From the NCBI GenBank assembly GCA_033961575.1, contig CM066727.1:121136434-121200433 (forward strand): a DNA stretch of 64,000 nucleotides, read 5' to 3'. The DNA comes from Aselliscus stoliczkanus. Its lineage: Eukaryota > Chordata > Mammalia > Chiroptera > Hipposideridae. Positions 44,169 through 56,925 of this stretch are shown here, piece after piece. The first letter of the stretch is position 1, and every line of letters begins with the position of its first letter. The translations under genes and the position numbers were made by a program. The notes under the pieces were generated by a model. The model worked only from the letters and a program-made list of their open reading frames with translations, had not been told where the DNA came from and searched no databases.

Positions 44169-44586
44169 GTAAAAAGCATTTTATTGGGGAATTGGGGGAG
44201 GGGAACAGACAAGTTGCTGTCTTTTTGTTCTTCAGTCTAGTTGCAGAGGACGTTGCTTCACTGGCCCATGTTGGTATCGTCATTGTGCTCTTCCCAGATG
44301 AGGTAGATCGGTCACCAGCCTCTAGATGGTCACTCACTGCAGCTATTGGCAGCTCATGCTGGCTGCCTGCTGCTCATGCTGGCTGCCAGCCACTCACTGT
44401 AGCCTATGGCAGCCCACTGCAGCAGGGGCTGCAGCCTACACCATTGCCGGGACTCATGCAGCCCAGCTCTAGGTGGAGCTGTTGTTAGCTGTAGAGGGCA
44501 GTGTCACTGGCCCTCATACGTGGGATCCGAACCAGGCCGCTGACATCCCAAACCAGCTCTTAACCAATGTGCCACTCGGCCGGCCC
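44169..44586 (-). mobile_element. Composite SINE: short tRNA-SINE head, repetitive core, second SINE tail
   Basis: The minus strand starts GGCCGGCCGAGTGGCACATT with tRNA box A/B-like motifs and runs through gagggccagtgacactgccctc, as in the short SINE family here. It then enters a degenerate gctgccagcatgagcagc-type core (about 44310-44480) and ends with ctctgcaactagactgaa and attccccaataaaa, the tail of the second SINE family. Flanks 44153-44168 and 44587-44602 are 16-bp direct repeats with one mismatch, so the 418 bp inserted as one unit. Confidence 0.8.
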
Positions 44587-45426
44587 TGTTGTTTAATATT
44601 TTTATGTATATGTGTACCATTATACACATCTTGGGGAGAAAAAATACCTTAGTGGAATAAATTACTCTAAGATATAATTGTGTGGCTTCTCATCTATAAT
44701 TACAGTGAAATCAAAATTTTACTTCAGAAAAATATTCATAAGAATTTGTAGGTAATTTTATAGGTGTGTAAGATAAGTAGATATCATTCATAATACTACC
44801 ATACTATTGAAAGTCCTGTCTTATGCTATATTTAAAGATAAGTTATTAATATTAGCAGTGATGTTTTCATGACATTTGAACTTTTTATAGTGATTAATAT
44901 TTCTGTTATGAAATAGTTGAGTATTCTCTTCTATGAATACATTTAGATTTCTAGCATGCCACTTTTAGTTCTAGTAAGTCAAGACTTTTAACTGGTGTTA
45001 ATTTAACCAGTTCTCAGAAAAGTCACTATTTAGATTAGTCATTTTGTATGACATTTATCATTAATCAGCACTATCAAAAGCAAAATTATAAGGCTGCTAT
45101 ATATAATTGTTTTGTTAATTTTTTATTGATTGTAGCATTCTTTTGAGCTGAGAGATTATAATATAAAATGATAAGCTGAGGTCAAGACCAAGTGGCTCTA
45201 TCAATAGTTGATTTTCCAAAGAATATTTAATGCTTTCCTATAAAAAAAAAAAAAAGTTTTGTTAATTCCACACTATTTCATCCAATAAACCCATGACCTT
45301 TAAGGTATATCTATCACAAATAATAATATACAAAACAAAGTTAATGAAACTAACTTTCTTTTCTCTCATTTGCTTTCTATTTTGTCTTTTTATGGAAAAC
45401 ATGCTCTACAACTACTAGTATACAGG

Positions 45427-45439
45427 TGCCACCTAGTGG
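45427..45439 (-). promoter_or_regulatory. CTCF-like motif downstream of CCER1
   Basis: The reverse complement reads CCACTAGGTGGCA, an excellent CTCF core, pointing towards CCER1. No repeat is recognised around it. Confidence 0.6.
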
Positions 45440-46378
45440 CAAAGGTAAAACATTTAAATATGCACTAATCATGGTATTCTGATATATTTATACATGTATT
45501 TTTGGGGACACATACCGTATTAATACATATAAAAGGAGTATTGTGAAAACATTGGCACAATCACCATATTAAGATAATATCTTTTTGACTTATGAGACTA
45601 AACTGTAAATATAAGTTATCAAAGTTTGTAAAGGAAAGAGGGAAAGCAGATCCACAAGAGTCCTTGGATTTCCATGGATTATTATTTTTATACAGTTATA
45701 ATATTTTTATACTGTTAATAATAATTTATCTAAAGTCATCACTATAATCTACTTTGAATTCATTATGACATTAACACCACTAACATCAGCAATTTGCTCA
45801 GACAGTATATTTGTTTCCATTTAATACCGAAAGCAGAGAAAACAACACATTTGGAATACATCTTTATATAATTAAATATTAAATCCAGATTGCTAAACTA
45901 ATGCTTAATAGTTTAATCCTAAGAAATGCAAATGAAAATATGTGTTCATTGGCCTACTTTTAAATGCAGAATTTGTGATAGTCAATTACCTCCTGGGACT
46001 TGAGCATCATTTATCAATTGAAGATCACAGCTACTTATGAGAACATAACTTCTTATGGAAAGAGACAAACCTGCTTATTTGTTGGTCGGGCACCCAGTGG
46101 ATAATTATATTTTTATTACTGCCCTATTTCCAGCTCTTTCCAGCTGCTTAACCACTTCTATTGGATACATAAATCAGCTCTAAGTGTTGGCTCTGCCTTA
46201 GCCTGAGAGATGTTTCCACATTCACAACTTTCTTTGTAACGCATTCCTTAATTGCTCCAGAGCACCTCTACAAAGAGTAGATACTCCTGTTTCGTACTTC
46301 GTTCACACTCATTCATTGAAAATGCCATTACCCTTTCAAAATTGTATTTAGTGTCCTGTAGTTCTCTTTTGTCTAGAA

Positions 46379-46583
46379 CAGGGGTTGGCAAACTTTTGAG
46401 ATAGAAGAGCCAATCCTGTCGCTCAAAACAATTTAAAAATTATTCGAGAGCCATAAATATATTTTTACAAATAAGGAAAATTTAAAAATTCTTTTAAAAT
46501 TCTATAAATGAAACTATGATAGTTTTATTTTCATTTTCAATTTTACTTCAGAGCCACTTGAACATACCCAAAAAGCCACCCTG
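46379..46583 (+). mobile_element. hAT-type MITE with perfect 8-bp TSD
   Basis: It starts CAGGGGTTGGCAAAC and ends GCCACCCTG, with inverted termini. GTCTAGAA occurs immediately on both sides (46371-46378, 46584-46591), the 8-bp duplication typical of hAT transposases. The inside contains gagccaatcctgtcgctc and gagccacttgaac. Confidence 0.9.
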
Positions 46584-47144
46584 GTCTAGAAAATCCTATA
46601 GGGCAAGGAACTAATTTTCTATTTCCAGTGCAGAGTCTTGCACATAAAACCTCAATAAATCTTTTTTAACGTTATGAAAAAAATGAATAAAATAAAACTA
46701 TAAACTGAATAAAACAAATCTACAAAATGAACTATTTTTATTAGGTAGCTCTAACAGGGAAGCACAGTGACTTATTCATAATGTATGTACTAAACCCCCT
46801 CTCAGTAGAAAAACCTAGAGAACGGTGAGCAGGAAAGGAACTGTTAGCAGGTACCCAACCTCATCTCTTGCACCCCGAGCTCTATGTTACACAACAGACA
46901 GGTCCTTGTGGATAGACAGATCCCCGGAGGAGCTGGATACAAAATCCTTTAATGTAACAAGGCCACTTTGACTCCATCTTGCTGGGCCACAGAATCTTGC
47001 ATATGAATCCCTGGGTTAATGCTTACAGCAACAATTCTCCTCTTAAAGTGCACCTGACAATACACTTTAAGTTTAGCATAACTCTAACCTTTAAAATACC
47101 TGGTTTAGAAGTTTAAGATGGCCAACACTAATTTTATCCCGTGT

Positions 47145-47315
47145 TTCAACTAGCATTTGCTAAGATCTGTGCCAGGGCCTGTGCTGAGCACATATGCTTA
47201 GTTTACCAATGAGAAAGCCGATGTTAACAACTCTTGAACAACCAACCCTGGTTGCACAGCTCATAGGTAACAGAGGTTGGAAGTTAGACTGTCTGCATCC
47301 TAATACCATTTACTC
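47145..47315 (-). repeat. MIR SINE, antisense
   Basis: gtgccagggcctgtgctgagc, accaatgagaaagccgatg, ttgcacagctcataggtaac. Confidence 0.6.
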
Positions 47316-48914
47316 TGTGAAGTGGAGGGGAGTATAATGAAATTTTAAATTCAGTTCAGATTATGCAAGGACATAACTGAGTCAATATCCAAAGTCAAAC
47401 TTTTGCAGTCATGTTGCATATTGTAATGCTGTCCTGGAAAATGCTGAGACTCAGTAATTGGTGACCAAAGGTTCAGTGATAAATTATGTATGGGATGAGA
47501 AGTTTTAAAGAGAAAAGATGCAGAGGGCAAAACTGTGGTAGAATATTCACATCATTAGAGCAGTTTGCTGGCCCCGTTCCCCTTTCATCTCAGGTGAAAG
47601 TCTAAGGCTCATTCTGATTGCAGAATTCTTAATTCTCTAAATTGGGAATCAGCTCTCACTAATGGAAGTGGGTGCAAATGGAAAGTTGTTTGCTGCTGGC
47701 AGGAGAAGAACCCGAGGGCTGCCACTGGCAGTCACCGGTAGAAAAAAGTTAAACACAGTATAAAATATAAAAGTAATAGCCAATATCAGGAGGTCATATG
47801 GGTAAAATGAAAAGTCCAAGTATAAAAGCTGAGAAAAGTTCACCATAAGGAAATTATCAGGAATTAGAATAAGAATCTAAATAGGAAATAAGAACTAGCT
47901 AGAAATACCATGTCATGTATTATATAACTCCTATGTCACTAAGGCTACCATCAGACTCAGCCATAAGTATGGACAAAAGACAGGGGGTAAAAATTTTAGT
48001 GTACTTTAAAACCCTAATTCTTTTCCAAATAGTTTCTACTGGTCAGTGGCATGCTCGTGTTCTCTCTAGCTTAGACACCCCATCTTAAAGCCTCACCACT
48101 CCTTTTGTTTTAAACAATTTTTCCCTTATAAATCAAATATTAAATTCTGCATGTATCAGGAGAGAGTTGGGAATTAATAATATTCACTGCATATTTTAGC
48201 ATGTATTTGTTTATCCAGTTTAGCAAAGTTGTTGACTAAGAGGAAAAAAGAACCCATGAGTAATAGAACAGGATGAGGATTGAATGTGGTGATATATTGT
48301 TGTGGGTAGAGGTTAGAGAGAGGAAGGTGATTGGTCCATATTACATACATAAGACAGATCCACAAGGATTTTGCTAAGATCCTTGAGGTCAATTGTGTTT
48401 TAAAATGCAGAGTTGGGTTTTTTTTAGAATTTGGGGTGTTCATTATTATTAGGCACTTTATACATTATTATTAGACAATTTTATAGGAACATTATAAGAC
48501 ACAAAAGTTTAGATTCATAACAGCTACTTTGCAAACAGAAGATAATCAGTGCTTGTTGAATTTAACCTAACTTAGAGGTGTTACATGCGAACCACCAAGT
48601 AATTTAAATAATTCTATTAAGCATTGATCAAATGTCAAGTTTACTTACTCTAGTAGATACATTCATAATTCATCTTCGTGCATCTTAGAATCTTTTCTAT
48701 CTTATTCCAAATATACCAATAATTCCTAAAATTATATGTGTATATAAATAAAGCATATGATTTACAGTGACAAAATAGTTCCCTTTGATGTTCCATTAAC
48801 TACTGATAACTTATAAAGAAGTTTGGGCTAGTAATTATCTAAAAAGCAATGAGAAAAATTTATATTTACTTTGCCTTACAATTATTAATTATGCCTTCTA
48901 GGGTAGATTAACTT

Positions 48915-49047
48915 CTTTGTTTGGGTTTTGTTTTGTTGTTGTTGTTTGTTTTTTTGAGGGCAGTGTCACTGGCCCTAATATGTGGGACCAAACCGGGGCC
49001 GCTGGCTTCCCAAGCCAGCGCTTAACCACCACGCCACTCGGCCGGCC
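48915..49047 (-). mobile_element. Short GGCCGGCC-type tRNA SINE
   Basis: Antisense copy with a T/G-rich tail region, gagggcagtgtcactggccc and an end at ccactcggccggcc. Imperfect flanks (attaacttctt / aataacttctt) suggest a target-site duplication. Confidence 0.87.
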
Positions 49048-51269
49048 AAGTTAGAATAACTTCTTAATTATGCTTTTCTCTTCTCTGTGAGAGAGTGGGA
49101 CATCCCATAAACACTTAAAGCAGGGGGAAGATCCCATTTATGACATCATTCACTCATTCACTCATTCATTGTGTTTTGCATTCCTACTAAATGTCAGGCA
49201 TTATTTTAAGTGCTATAGATACATCTAAGAATTGTGTTCTAAGTATTTAACCACGTGTCCTATGGGTACCACCAGTTAATCTGAACAGACACTGACCAAA
49301 TATCATCCTGGAAATGACTGCATATAAACCATAATCTATGCCCCCAGGGGGTTTACCATGTAGGCAGCCAGTGGAGTATGAAAATTGGTCTAATAAGGGT
49401 AAACACAAGACATTAAAACTTTTTCAAATAATCCATAAAGTTGTTTTCTCCTATTTATCTCTGGCTTACTCAATAATTATTGATGCATTAAAATTCATAA
49501 TCCAGAGGCACCTAATTAACCAAAAAATGTCATCTTCAGAACATGTGATTTAATCTTAAATCATTTTTAAGGGCTTTTTAAAAGAGTTGACTTTTGAAGT
49601 TAGTAACCTTTTTTTTTTTTCCCAAATGGAACATAAATTTTTCACAGCTGCTCAATCATCCATTGAAGCCTACCTCAAATATTTGTTGCTTTCTTTCAAG
49701 TTCTCATATTTTTAACATAGCATGTAAAGGTTACTACATGGATTATATTTCATGTTAAATATGTTTTCAGAAAATACAGTGATTCTCTAAGGCATTTGTC
49801 AAATACAACAGAAATTGAAGAAAAGAAAAATAGCCCTTTTTACTGAATCAACCAACTAAATTATCTCCCACTCCACTTGCTCTGATTTGAGGACCTAGTC
49901 AGAAATTCACAGAGATAAACCAAAGAGTTTAAGGAGAAATGTTTTTCTCCTTATTTCTAAGTTTTAGTGGAAATTCCTTACGTTTTAGGCTCTTCAACAC
50001 TTTCAGGGTACTAATTAAAGTCACTGACTATTTTTGAACTGAAAAATTTACTCAAATGTAATTTTTATCCCTGTAACAATATGTCAGGATGTGTGTTTTG
50101 TAAAAATATTTCCAGATTGGAGGAAAAATTTAGAAGTCAAACACAAATGCATAAACAGAAGCTATATGCATTTCTAATAATACTTGGGGATAACAATAAA
50201 ATTATGCACAAACACACATGCTAGTCCCTCTAGTTAGTATGTGTTTCCTAGGTGGTCCCCTAATTTGTTGAAATATGAGAACATTTTACATGGTTTTCTT
50301 CTTAAATATATCATTAGGTGATACGCAATTTGTGTGGTGCATTGCAGATGTTGCTTTGATTAGTAATTTCCCATAGGTGGCGATCTTTCCAAACAAGAGA
50401 CACCGGCACATCTACCTAAGAGAATTGAGCTAGTATGGACATCGAATATTTATACCCTACTCTAACTACTATTGATATTTTCATTTGCACGGGGGGATGA
50501 CTATTTTGTCACACAATCTGATTTTAAACTCTGTCTCCATAATCCCACAAAATTGGAGAGATGGATGTTATCTACTTTAAAAATGTAAATACATGTTTGA
50601 GAAAAGAAGTTTCAAAAACATTGGTTTGAATTCAACTGGTGTTTTGATTAATTATAGAGGGGACTGAAACATTTTACTCCAATTTCAGTTTCTGGACTGC
50701 CTATAGCAATCCTTTTCTAAAACCCTGATGTTATTTTTTAATGAAATCCTTCATTGATCTCTTTAGATTGGTATGGTAATTTTTTTTTTCGTGCTGTTTA
50801 CAATCATTCTTTTGTGGATATTCCACTGGTAAATAAGGGAAGGTGAGTAAGTAGGGCAAAACATTTTAGATGCTTTCAGAATGTGTTGAAAAAGAGAAAG
50901 AGACAATAGCATAGAAAAAAAGATGACTTAGATGTAGGTAAATAATATGAAGTGAAAAATAATCTAAAATTCAGAAAGATATGACCTTTCTCTGTCCACA
51001 TTCTTCTTATCCTAATATCTTTCTAAGATACTCCCCATTCACATTTGATATTTGCATATAAAAACTCAGCTTTCCTCTGCTTTGGAACTTCACCTTTTTC
51101 TTTCCTTTGTTTTTAAATTTTCATTGCTCCACCATAAGGTTTAACCTTCAAGAGATGTGGGGATAGCAGTGATAAAGCAGGGTTCTAGCCTCTTTCTCCT
51201 AAATGCCACAGAGTAATATGACATATCCTATAACCTTTCAAAAAAAAAAAGATATAGAATTAAAGTACA

Positions 51270-51455
51270 GTTAATATTTATGTAGCTATTTGCAAGGCAA
51301 TTTCACATTTATTATATACGCATACTTTGACACTTAACAACCCTGGGCAGTCAGAAAACAGGAACTACCATCATCCCTACTTTACAGATAAATCTTAAAA
51401 GAATTAAAGTCTTTAATCAGAGTAAATTGGTTAAATTGAAAAGCCAGGACTCAAA
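51270..51455 (-). repeat. MIR SINE, antisense
   Basis: aacaaccctgggcagtcag, catccctactttacagataaatc, agtaaattggttaaattgaaaagccagg. Confidence 0.6.
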
Positions 51456-51964
51456 GCTTTTTCCTTTTTTTTTTTGTAAGTTCTATAGGTTTTGGCAGCA
51501 TCCAGATCTTTACCATAAGACACAAATTCTGTCCCCACTGCCTTCCCTTGGCTTATACCTGCCCACACATACAATGCACATACTACTGTATTCAACAAGA
51601 GGAGCTGTTTCAAAATTGAAGTGAAGTTTCTTTGACCAAATAAGCCCTAGGAATGGATTTATTGAACCAACTTCTAAGAATCTCCCATCTTCTGGTTTGG
51701 TACTCTGAGCAGAGGCCGTCAGTGGTAAAGTATTGGAGTTCAGTGCACTCACACTGAAACTTTTGCCAGAGTTCATTTGGATCTTTCACAGGGTAATTCT
51801 CATGTCTTTTACAATCTTATCCTTGGCCACTGCTCAAAATGCAAAGTCCATCATCCTTTGTTATCGGTTTACCAATCTGTCCTCCCCTAAAGTGTCAACT
51901 GGTGTCCTTTCCCTCTAATAGCTTTTCTCACCATTATCCTCCTTCTATCTTTTCCCTGTTACCT

Positions 51965-52530
51965 TGGAAACCTCCAGACAAGGCCAGCTACACAATGTGC
52001 AAGACGCCATGCAAAATGTAAATGAAGGGCCCCTTGTAAAAAGCAAGGGGATGAATTTTTTTCTCCTTTCTTCTGTGGTGTCTTTCTAAACCAGTCACAG
52101 TGATTAAAAAAAAAAAAAAATTGTTTAATGTCATGTTCCCTCAGGGGAATGGGCCAGACCCTCACAGGAGCCTGGTCTGCCACACAATTTTCAGACTCCC
52201 CCTCTGCTCCCCCTGCAGACAGCAGCAGTTGCTGAGCATGGAGGAGTGAGGTGAGGGAGCAGAAGGTGGCTGAGATCTTGCTGAGGTCTTGTCCAGGGTG
52301 GCAGGGAGGCAGTGGGGAGGCAGAACAACAGGCCAACAGGTGAGGCAAGGTTCTCAGCCCCTCACACATTCTCCATGATCCCAACAGATTCCACTTACAA
52401 AATACAAATTCAAAGACAAAATTAATCAGAATTTCAAGGTGATTTCCGCAGAGCATTAAGCCCCAAGTGCAGAGTCCCCTTTAGAGAGCAAGGTCCTGTC
52501 TGGGAGCGAGAGGGGCACACTTAGGAGGCT
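51965..52530. other. GC-richer unidentified block, possibly an old repeat
   Basis: Bounded by gcaaaatgtaaatgaagggccccttg and a trailing gcagagcattaagccccaag segment. Similar phrases recur in old mammalian transposon relics I cannot name. A 165-codon minus-strand frame (51959-52456) lies within it, with poly-Phe from a T run; I do not regard it as a gene. Confidence 0.35.
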
Positions 52531-53654
52531 GGGCCTGCCCCACCCTGGGAAAGATTTTTCCCAGCATTCTCAACCTTCCCCAGATGGAGCCTCCTGGCTT
52601 CCTGAAATCTGGTGCTCCTCCAAGGAACTTGGCTTTCTTTGAAGCTGCCTGAGAATGCACTGCTTATTCTCTCATGTTTGTGGGAACTGGGGTGCAGGTG
52701 GAGTCTCAATTCCAGCTCCACAGTGCTGTCCCCCTATCTACATTGTTTCAAACTAATATAAAGAGGTGAATATCATGACCATGGCCATAGCCCTTCTGCA
52801 CTTCTCTTTTTCATCTGTCAGGTTCCTGTACATTATCCACCTTCCAGGGATCATTTTATTGCCTATAGAGCATAATCTTCCTCTCCACCCCCAAACCCTG
52901 CCATCTTCCCAGCTATGTTGGAAACCCAAATGACAAATTCCTATTTCATGGGTCCTTGACCTCAACCACATTGGTCTTCAACCCTACCTTATTCGTTTAA
53001 TTTTGTCATCATACCCTTAGCATTCTCATAACTGGGAGCCACTAGACCAATAAAATTTTAAATATTCATTAAAACTCCCCCTTCTTCAGCAACTTTCTTC
53101 TCTTATTCTGTTCTTTAACACCTTACTCTCACAAAGAGTGACACAACTTTTTAGTAGAGAGCAACAGATTATTTGGATACAGTAGAAGCAAGGTTTTCAT
53201 TTTGTCTTGAGAATTTTAAATTGCCCCATATCAAATTGTCCCATGTCTGATGTTTCACAACTTTTATAGTTGAGGTCATGTACTTTTGATGGTGTTATCA
53301 CATTTCCAGCTCTTTTATCTATACACACACTCACACATGCACACACAAACATTCCCATTTTAGAAATTTGAGGAAGGGGAACACGCTTTCTTATCCTCTC
53401 TCCATCTTGCTAACTAACTCTCCATGTAGGCTCACTACACATTTCTCTTTGACTTCATTGAGACTCCCAGACCCTCCAACACTCATTCTTCTTTTGCTCT
53501 GCCAAGTCATTTTTGGCTTCATTTTAATCAGTACTATGTCTAAATTTCATGGTTACTTGACTTACTTTATGAAACTATCCTTAAATCTTTTGTTTTTCCA
53601 TTGAACCAGCCCAGAAAACCATGAACTCTAGGTCAATGACAATGATCCAAAATG

Positions 53655-53815
53655 GTATTAATTATTGCATACTTCACATGTTTCATCTTGGTTTTATTTA
53701 ATGCAACTTTCACAATGATCTTACGAGGGGAATATAATTATCCCCAATTCATAGATAAGGAAACCAAGGATCAGCAAGTTTCAATAACGTGTTCATGGTA
53801 TTTCTGAAGTTAGAA
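53655..53815 (-). repeat. MIR SINE, antisense
   Basis: cacaatgatcttacgagggg, ttatccccaattcatagataagg, aaccaaggatcagcaag. Confidence 0.65.
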
Positions 53816-53990
53816 TCTGTGGTTCTTCAACTCCAGTATGTGAAAATCTCATCCAGAGGACTTATTAAGATTTCTGGGTCTCACCTCACAGATTCTGACT
53901 TGAGATAGTTTGCAAGTAGTATAAGAATTTGCATGCTTAGAATGCTCCCCAAAAAGTTCTGACTGTGAGGCTCACTTGAAGCTCCCATCA
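53815..53990 (+). repeat. MER5-type hAT relic
   Basis: Contains tctgtggttcttcaactcc, cttattaagatttctgggtc, cagattctgactt and gaatttgcatgct in MER5 order. Confidence 0.6.
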
Positions 53991-54707
53991 CAATCCTTTC
54001 AGTAGGTCCTTATGTAGGTTTTCCCTGTTAGAGGGAGACTATCTGGAGGGAAGAGGCAGCTTGGGAAGCCCTAGTTCTTTCTTTTAAGCCCTCATAGTCT
54101 TATCACTATTGCCCTCTTCTGAGTAAAGTGAGATTAGAATAATCTGTGTCTAGAGCCAATTGACTTTGAAAAATAAATCATACGATGACTAACATAGAAC
54201 ATCAGCTCTATCAAACTATTATATAAAAAATAGTTTTATATAAGTTATTGACTCAACTTGAAAACACAGGATTAGTTATTAGCAATTCTAATGCTTTTTC
54301 TTTGTTTTTCACTGATTTCTTTTTTTCCTGCTGACTTTGACTATTGTAAATTTTAAATAAAACTTTTCAACAGTACCATCACCTATTGTGACACTCTAGT
54401 TCTGACCATAAGAAAATAAAATATGTGGGAGCATGAACTGACTTTTCTGTGTATTATTCACATAATGATTATGAGTTAGAGGAACCACATTATAAAGCTT
54501 GTTACAATGAAATTTTACACAAAAATCATATCAATAAACATGTGATTTTTAAATATATTAAGAGCAGAAACAACCAATAATTTGTTTTTGTTTAATAACC
54601 TGTGATTTTTCTGACTTATTAATAACCTATATGTTGTAAGCAGTATCGCCTTTGAAATTCTGAGATTCTACAGACATTATGGGGAATTTCACTCTTCCAT
54701 AATTCTT

Positions 54708-54818
54708 TTTTTTTTTTTTTTTTTGAGGGCAGTGTCACTGGCCCTCATATGTGGGACCCAAACTGGGGCCACTGACTTCCTAAGCCAGCGCTTAACCACC
54801 GCGCCACTCAGCCGGCCC
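54708..54818 (-). mobile_element. Short GGCCGGCC-type tRNA SINE with 19-bp TSD
   Basis: Antisense copy with poly(T) 54708-54724, then gagggcagtgtcactggccc and an end at cagccggccc. Flanks 54689-54707 and 54819-54837 are direct repeats of 19 bp with one mismatch. Confidence 0.9.
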
Positions 54819-55479
54819 TCACTCTTCCATAAGTCTTATACTTGTATTTTAACCAGATTTTATTGCATTCATGGTATTCAAAAGTCCCTAGTGTATCTGA
54901 AGAACCTCTGAAATGTTATATTCCATTTTTTTTTCTTATGTCAGTGGTTTCTTTACTTGATGTAGACAGCTGGGATAGCATATGTTTCTTTAAAAGAAAC
55001 CTTTAAAATTTGGAGAGCACACTTTTAAAATTCATCAAAAAGTGGGGGCCATTTGCTTCAGATAAGACTTGTGAGATATCTGGAAGGATTCAAATGTCAA
55101 CACCTAAGAAACCTCACTCTACACTTGATGGTACAATGTAATAGGAGTTAAGTCCAGAGATGTTTTCATTAACTTTTGGTGCAATTTCATATAAATCATT
55201 TAAACGAATAGCATTATATATCTTCATTTATAAATCAAAGTTAATAATGCTTGCCCTGTTATCTAAGCATATATTTTTTTAAGACCAAATGAAGTGATGA
55301 AAGTAAAAGGAGGTAGGAGACAAGAGAAGGGAGAAGTAGTGCTTATTGGAGTAGACATATTGTGCCATAAAGCATACTCAGGCTCCAAGAAATTAAGTAA
55401 TTTGTTCATGGACAAAGAGGAAGTTATGGAGCCTTGATTAGCAAATCCTTTTGGTTCTACCTTCCAAATGTATCAAGAA

Positions 55480-56640
55480 TCCAGCCACTTCTCCTCACCT
55501 CCACCATTATCTCCTTGGTGCAAGCAACCACCAAGTCTTGTCTGGACTATTGCAACAGCTGAACTCTTATCATACTCTTGCCTTTGTCTCCTTATAGTCT
55601 GCTCTTAACACATATGAGGGAACCTTTTAAATTTGTCAGGTCATTCACACCTCTGCTCAGAACCCTCAAATAACTTCCAAACTCATTCAGAATATATGGC
55701 AATGTCCTTAATAGGTCACAGAGCCCTTCACATGATCTGGGCTCTTATCTTCTATTATTTATTTGACTTTGATCTTTCATCATTCTGTTCTTTGCAGGCT
55801 GTGATCTAGCCACACTGGCCAGCTGCACCCACTACCCTAGCCTTGTAGTTCTTAAACATTGCAGCCATGCTCCTCCTTGGGAACTTTTGCATGGGACTGT
55901 TCTCTACAAAAATCATCTTTCCCTAGCTGTTCTTTTGTGTATCTCATCTATTTCAAATCTTTGCTCAAATGTTACCTTCTTAACAAAGCTTTACCTAAAT
56001 GGCTTCATACCCAACTCTCACAGTGGGATTCCCTCTCCCCTGCTTTGGGATTTTTTTTTTTCCCCTACAACATATCACCATCTGCCATGGGTAAAAAATA
56101 TAATTTTGACAGTTTCTCCCATTTCTCCACTAGTAAATAAGCCTCTTGATTGTAGGTACTCTAAATGTCTTTTTTTACACTGTTGTATGCCACTTGGGAG
56201 TGGCTCAAAGTTGAGTCCCTCTCCTGCAATTGCCATTGGATGAAGGGGATCTGCCTTACCAAGGTAAGTACCTTCCCTGGGGAAAGTCCACATTCAGTGA
56301 CTGGTAGATGGGAGTATGAAGGAAAGGCCAGAACCCTTGCCACAATCTGAGACAACTCTGAAGGGCCATCCTGCTCAAGAGCTCCCAGAAGTCAGGCTGA
56401 GAATTTTTATTTTTTTTTTTTGCAGCCATGTTACAATTCATCTTCTCCCTCTGCCCAATTCTGCTTCTTTCACTTCTTTCAAAATATTGTTCGTGAGAAT
56501 ATGTCTCAATAAACCACCTGCAAGCAAATCATCATCCCACACTTTGCTTCCTTGGGAGCCCAGTCTATGCCCTGGCACCAACAAAACTCTTGGCATACAG
56601 CAGGTGCTACACAAATACCTTTTGAATAAATAGATGAATG
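55480..56640 (+). repeat. L2 LINE 3' segment (split)
   Basis: ccaagtcttgtctggactattgcaaca, gtcattcacacctctgctcagaacc, cttcacatgatctgggctc and the end ggtgctacacaaataccttttgaat. The LTR-like piece at 56175-56590 interrupts it. Confidence 0.7.
56175..56590 (+). repeat. LTR-like insertion nested in an L2
   Basis: Contains ctcaagagctcccagaagtc, ctctgcccaattctgcttcttt and caataaaccacctgcaagcaaatc...tgggagccca, resembling the 3' half of a mammalian LTR. It splits an L2 whose end resumes at about 56585. Confidence 0.5.
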
Positions 56641-56679
56641 AATGAAAGAGTACAGAATAGGATTGACTAGAATAGGATA

Positions 56680-56925
56680 ATGGTTAAGAATTTGTTCTAC
56701 AGTCAGGAAGATCTGTATTTGAATCACCACTCTGCCTCTTAATTCCTGTGACTTAGAATTATTTACTTAGCAATTAATTTTCTTCATTCATGAAAGAAAT
56801 TATAATAGTACCTTCTCAGAGAATGTTTACTAGGAGTAAATGCAATAAAGCATATAAAACTCCAATCCTAGTGCCTGGAACATTTAAGTTCTTAATAGAT
56901 GCTATAAAAATAATTATTACTGTTA
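56680..56925 (+). repeat. MIR SINE
   Basis: taatggttaagaatttgttctac, gaatcaccactctgcctctt, tagtgcctggaacatttaagt. Confidence 0.7.

Noticed and set aside
44192..44488. 98-codon + strand frame
   Set aside because: It is the antisense of the composite SINE core.
50371..50384. CCATAGGTGGCGAT as a further CTCF site
   Set aside because: It lacks the usual C at the fourth core position and is weaker than the three listed motifs.
51959..52456. 165-codon minus-strand frame
   Set aside because: It contains poly-Phe from a T run, and the locus looks like an old repeat.
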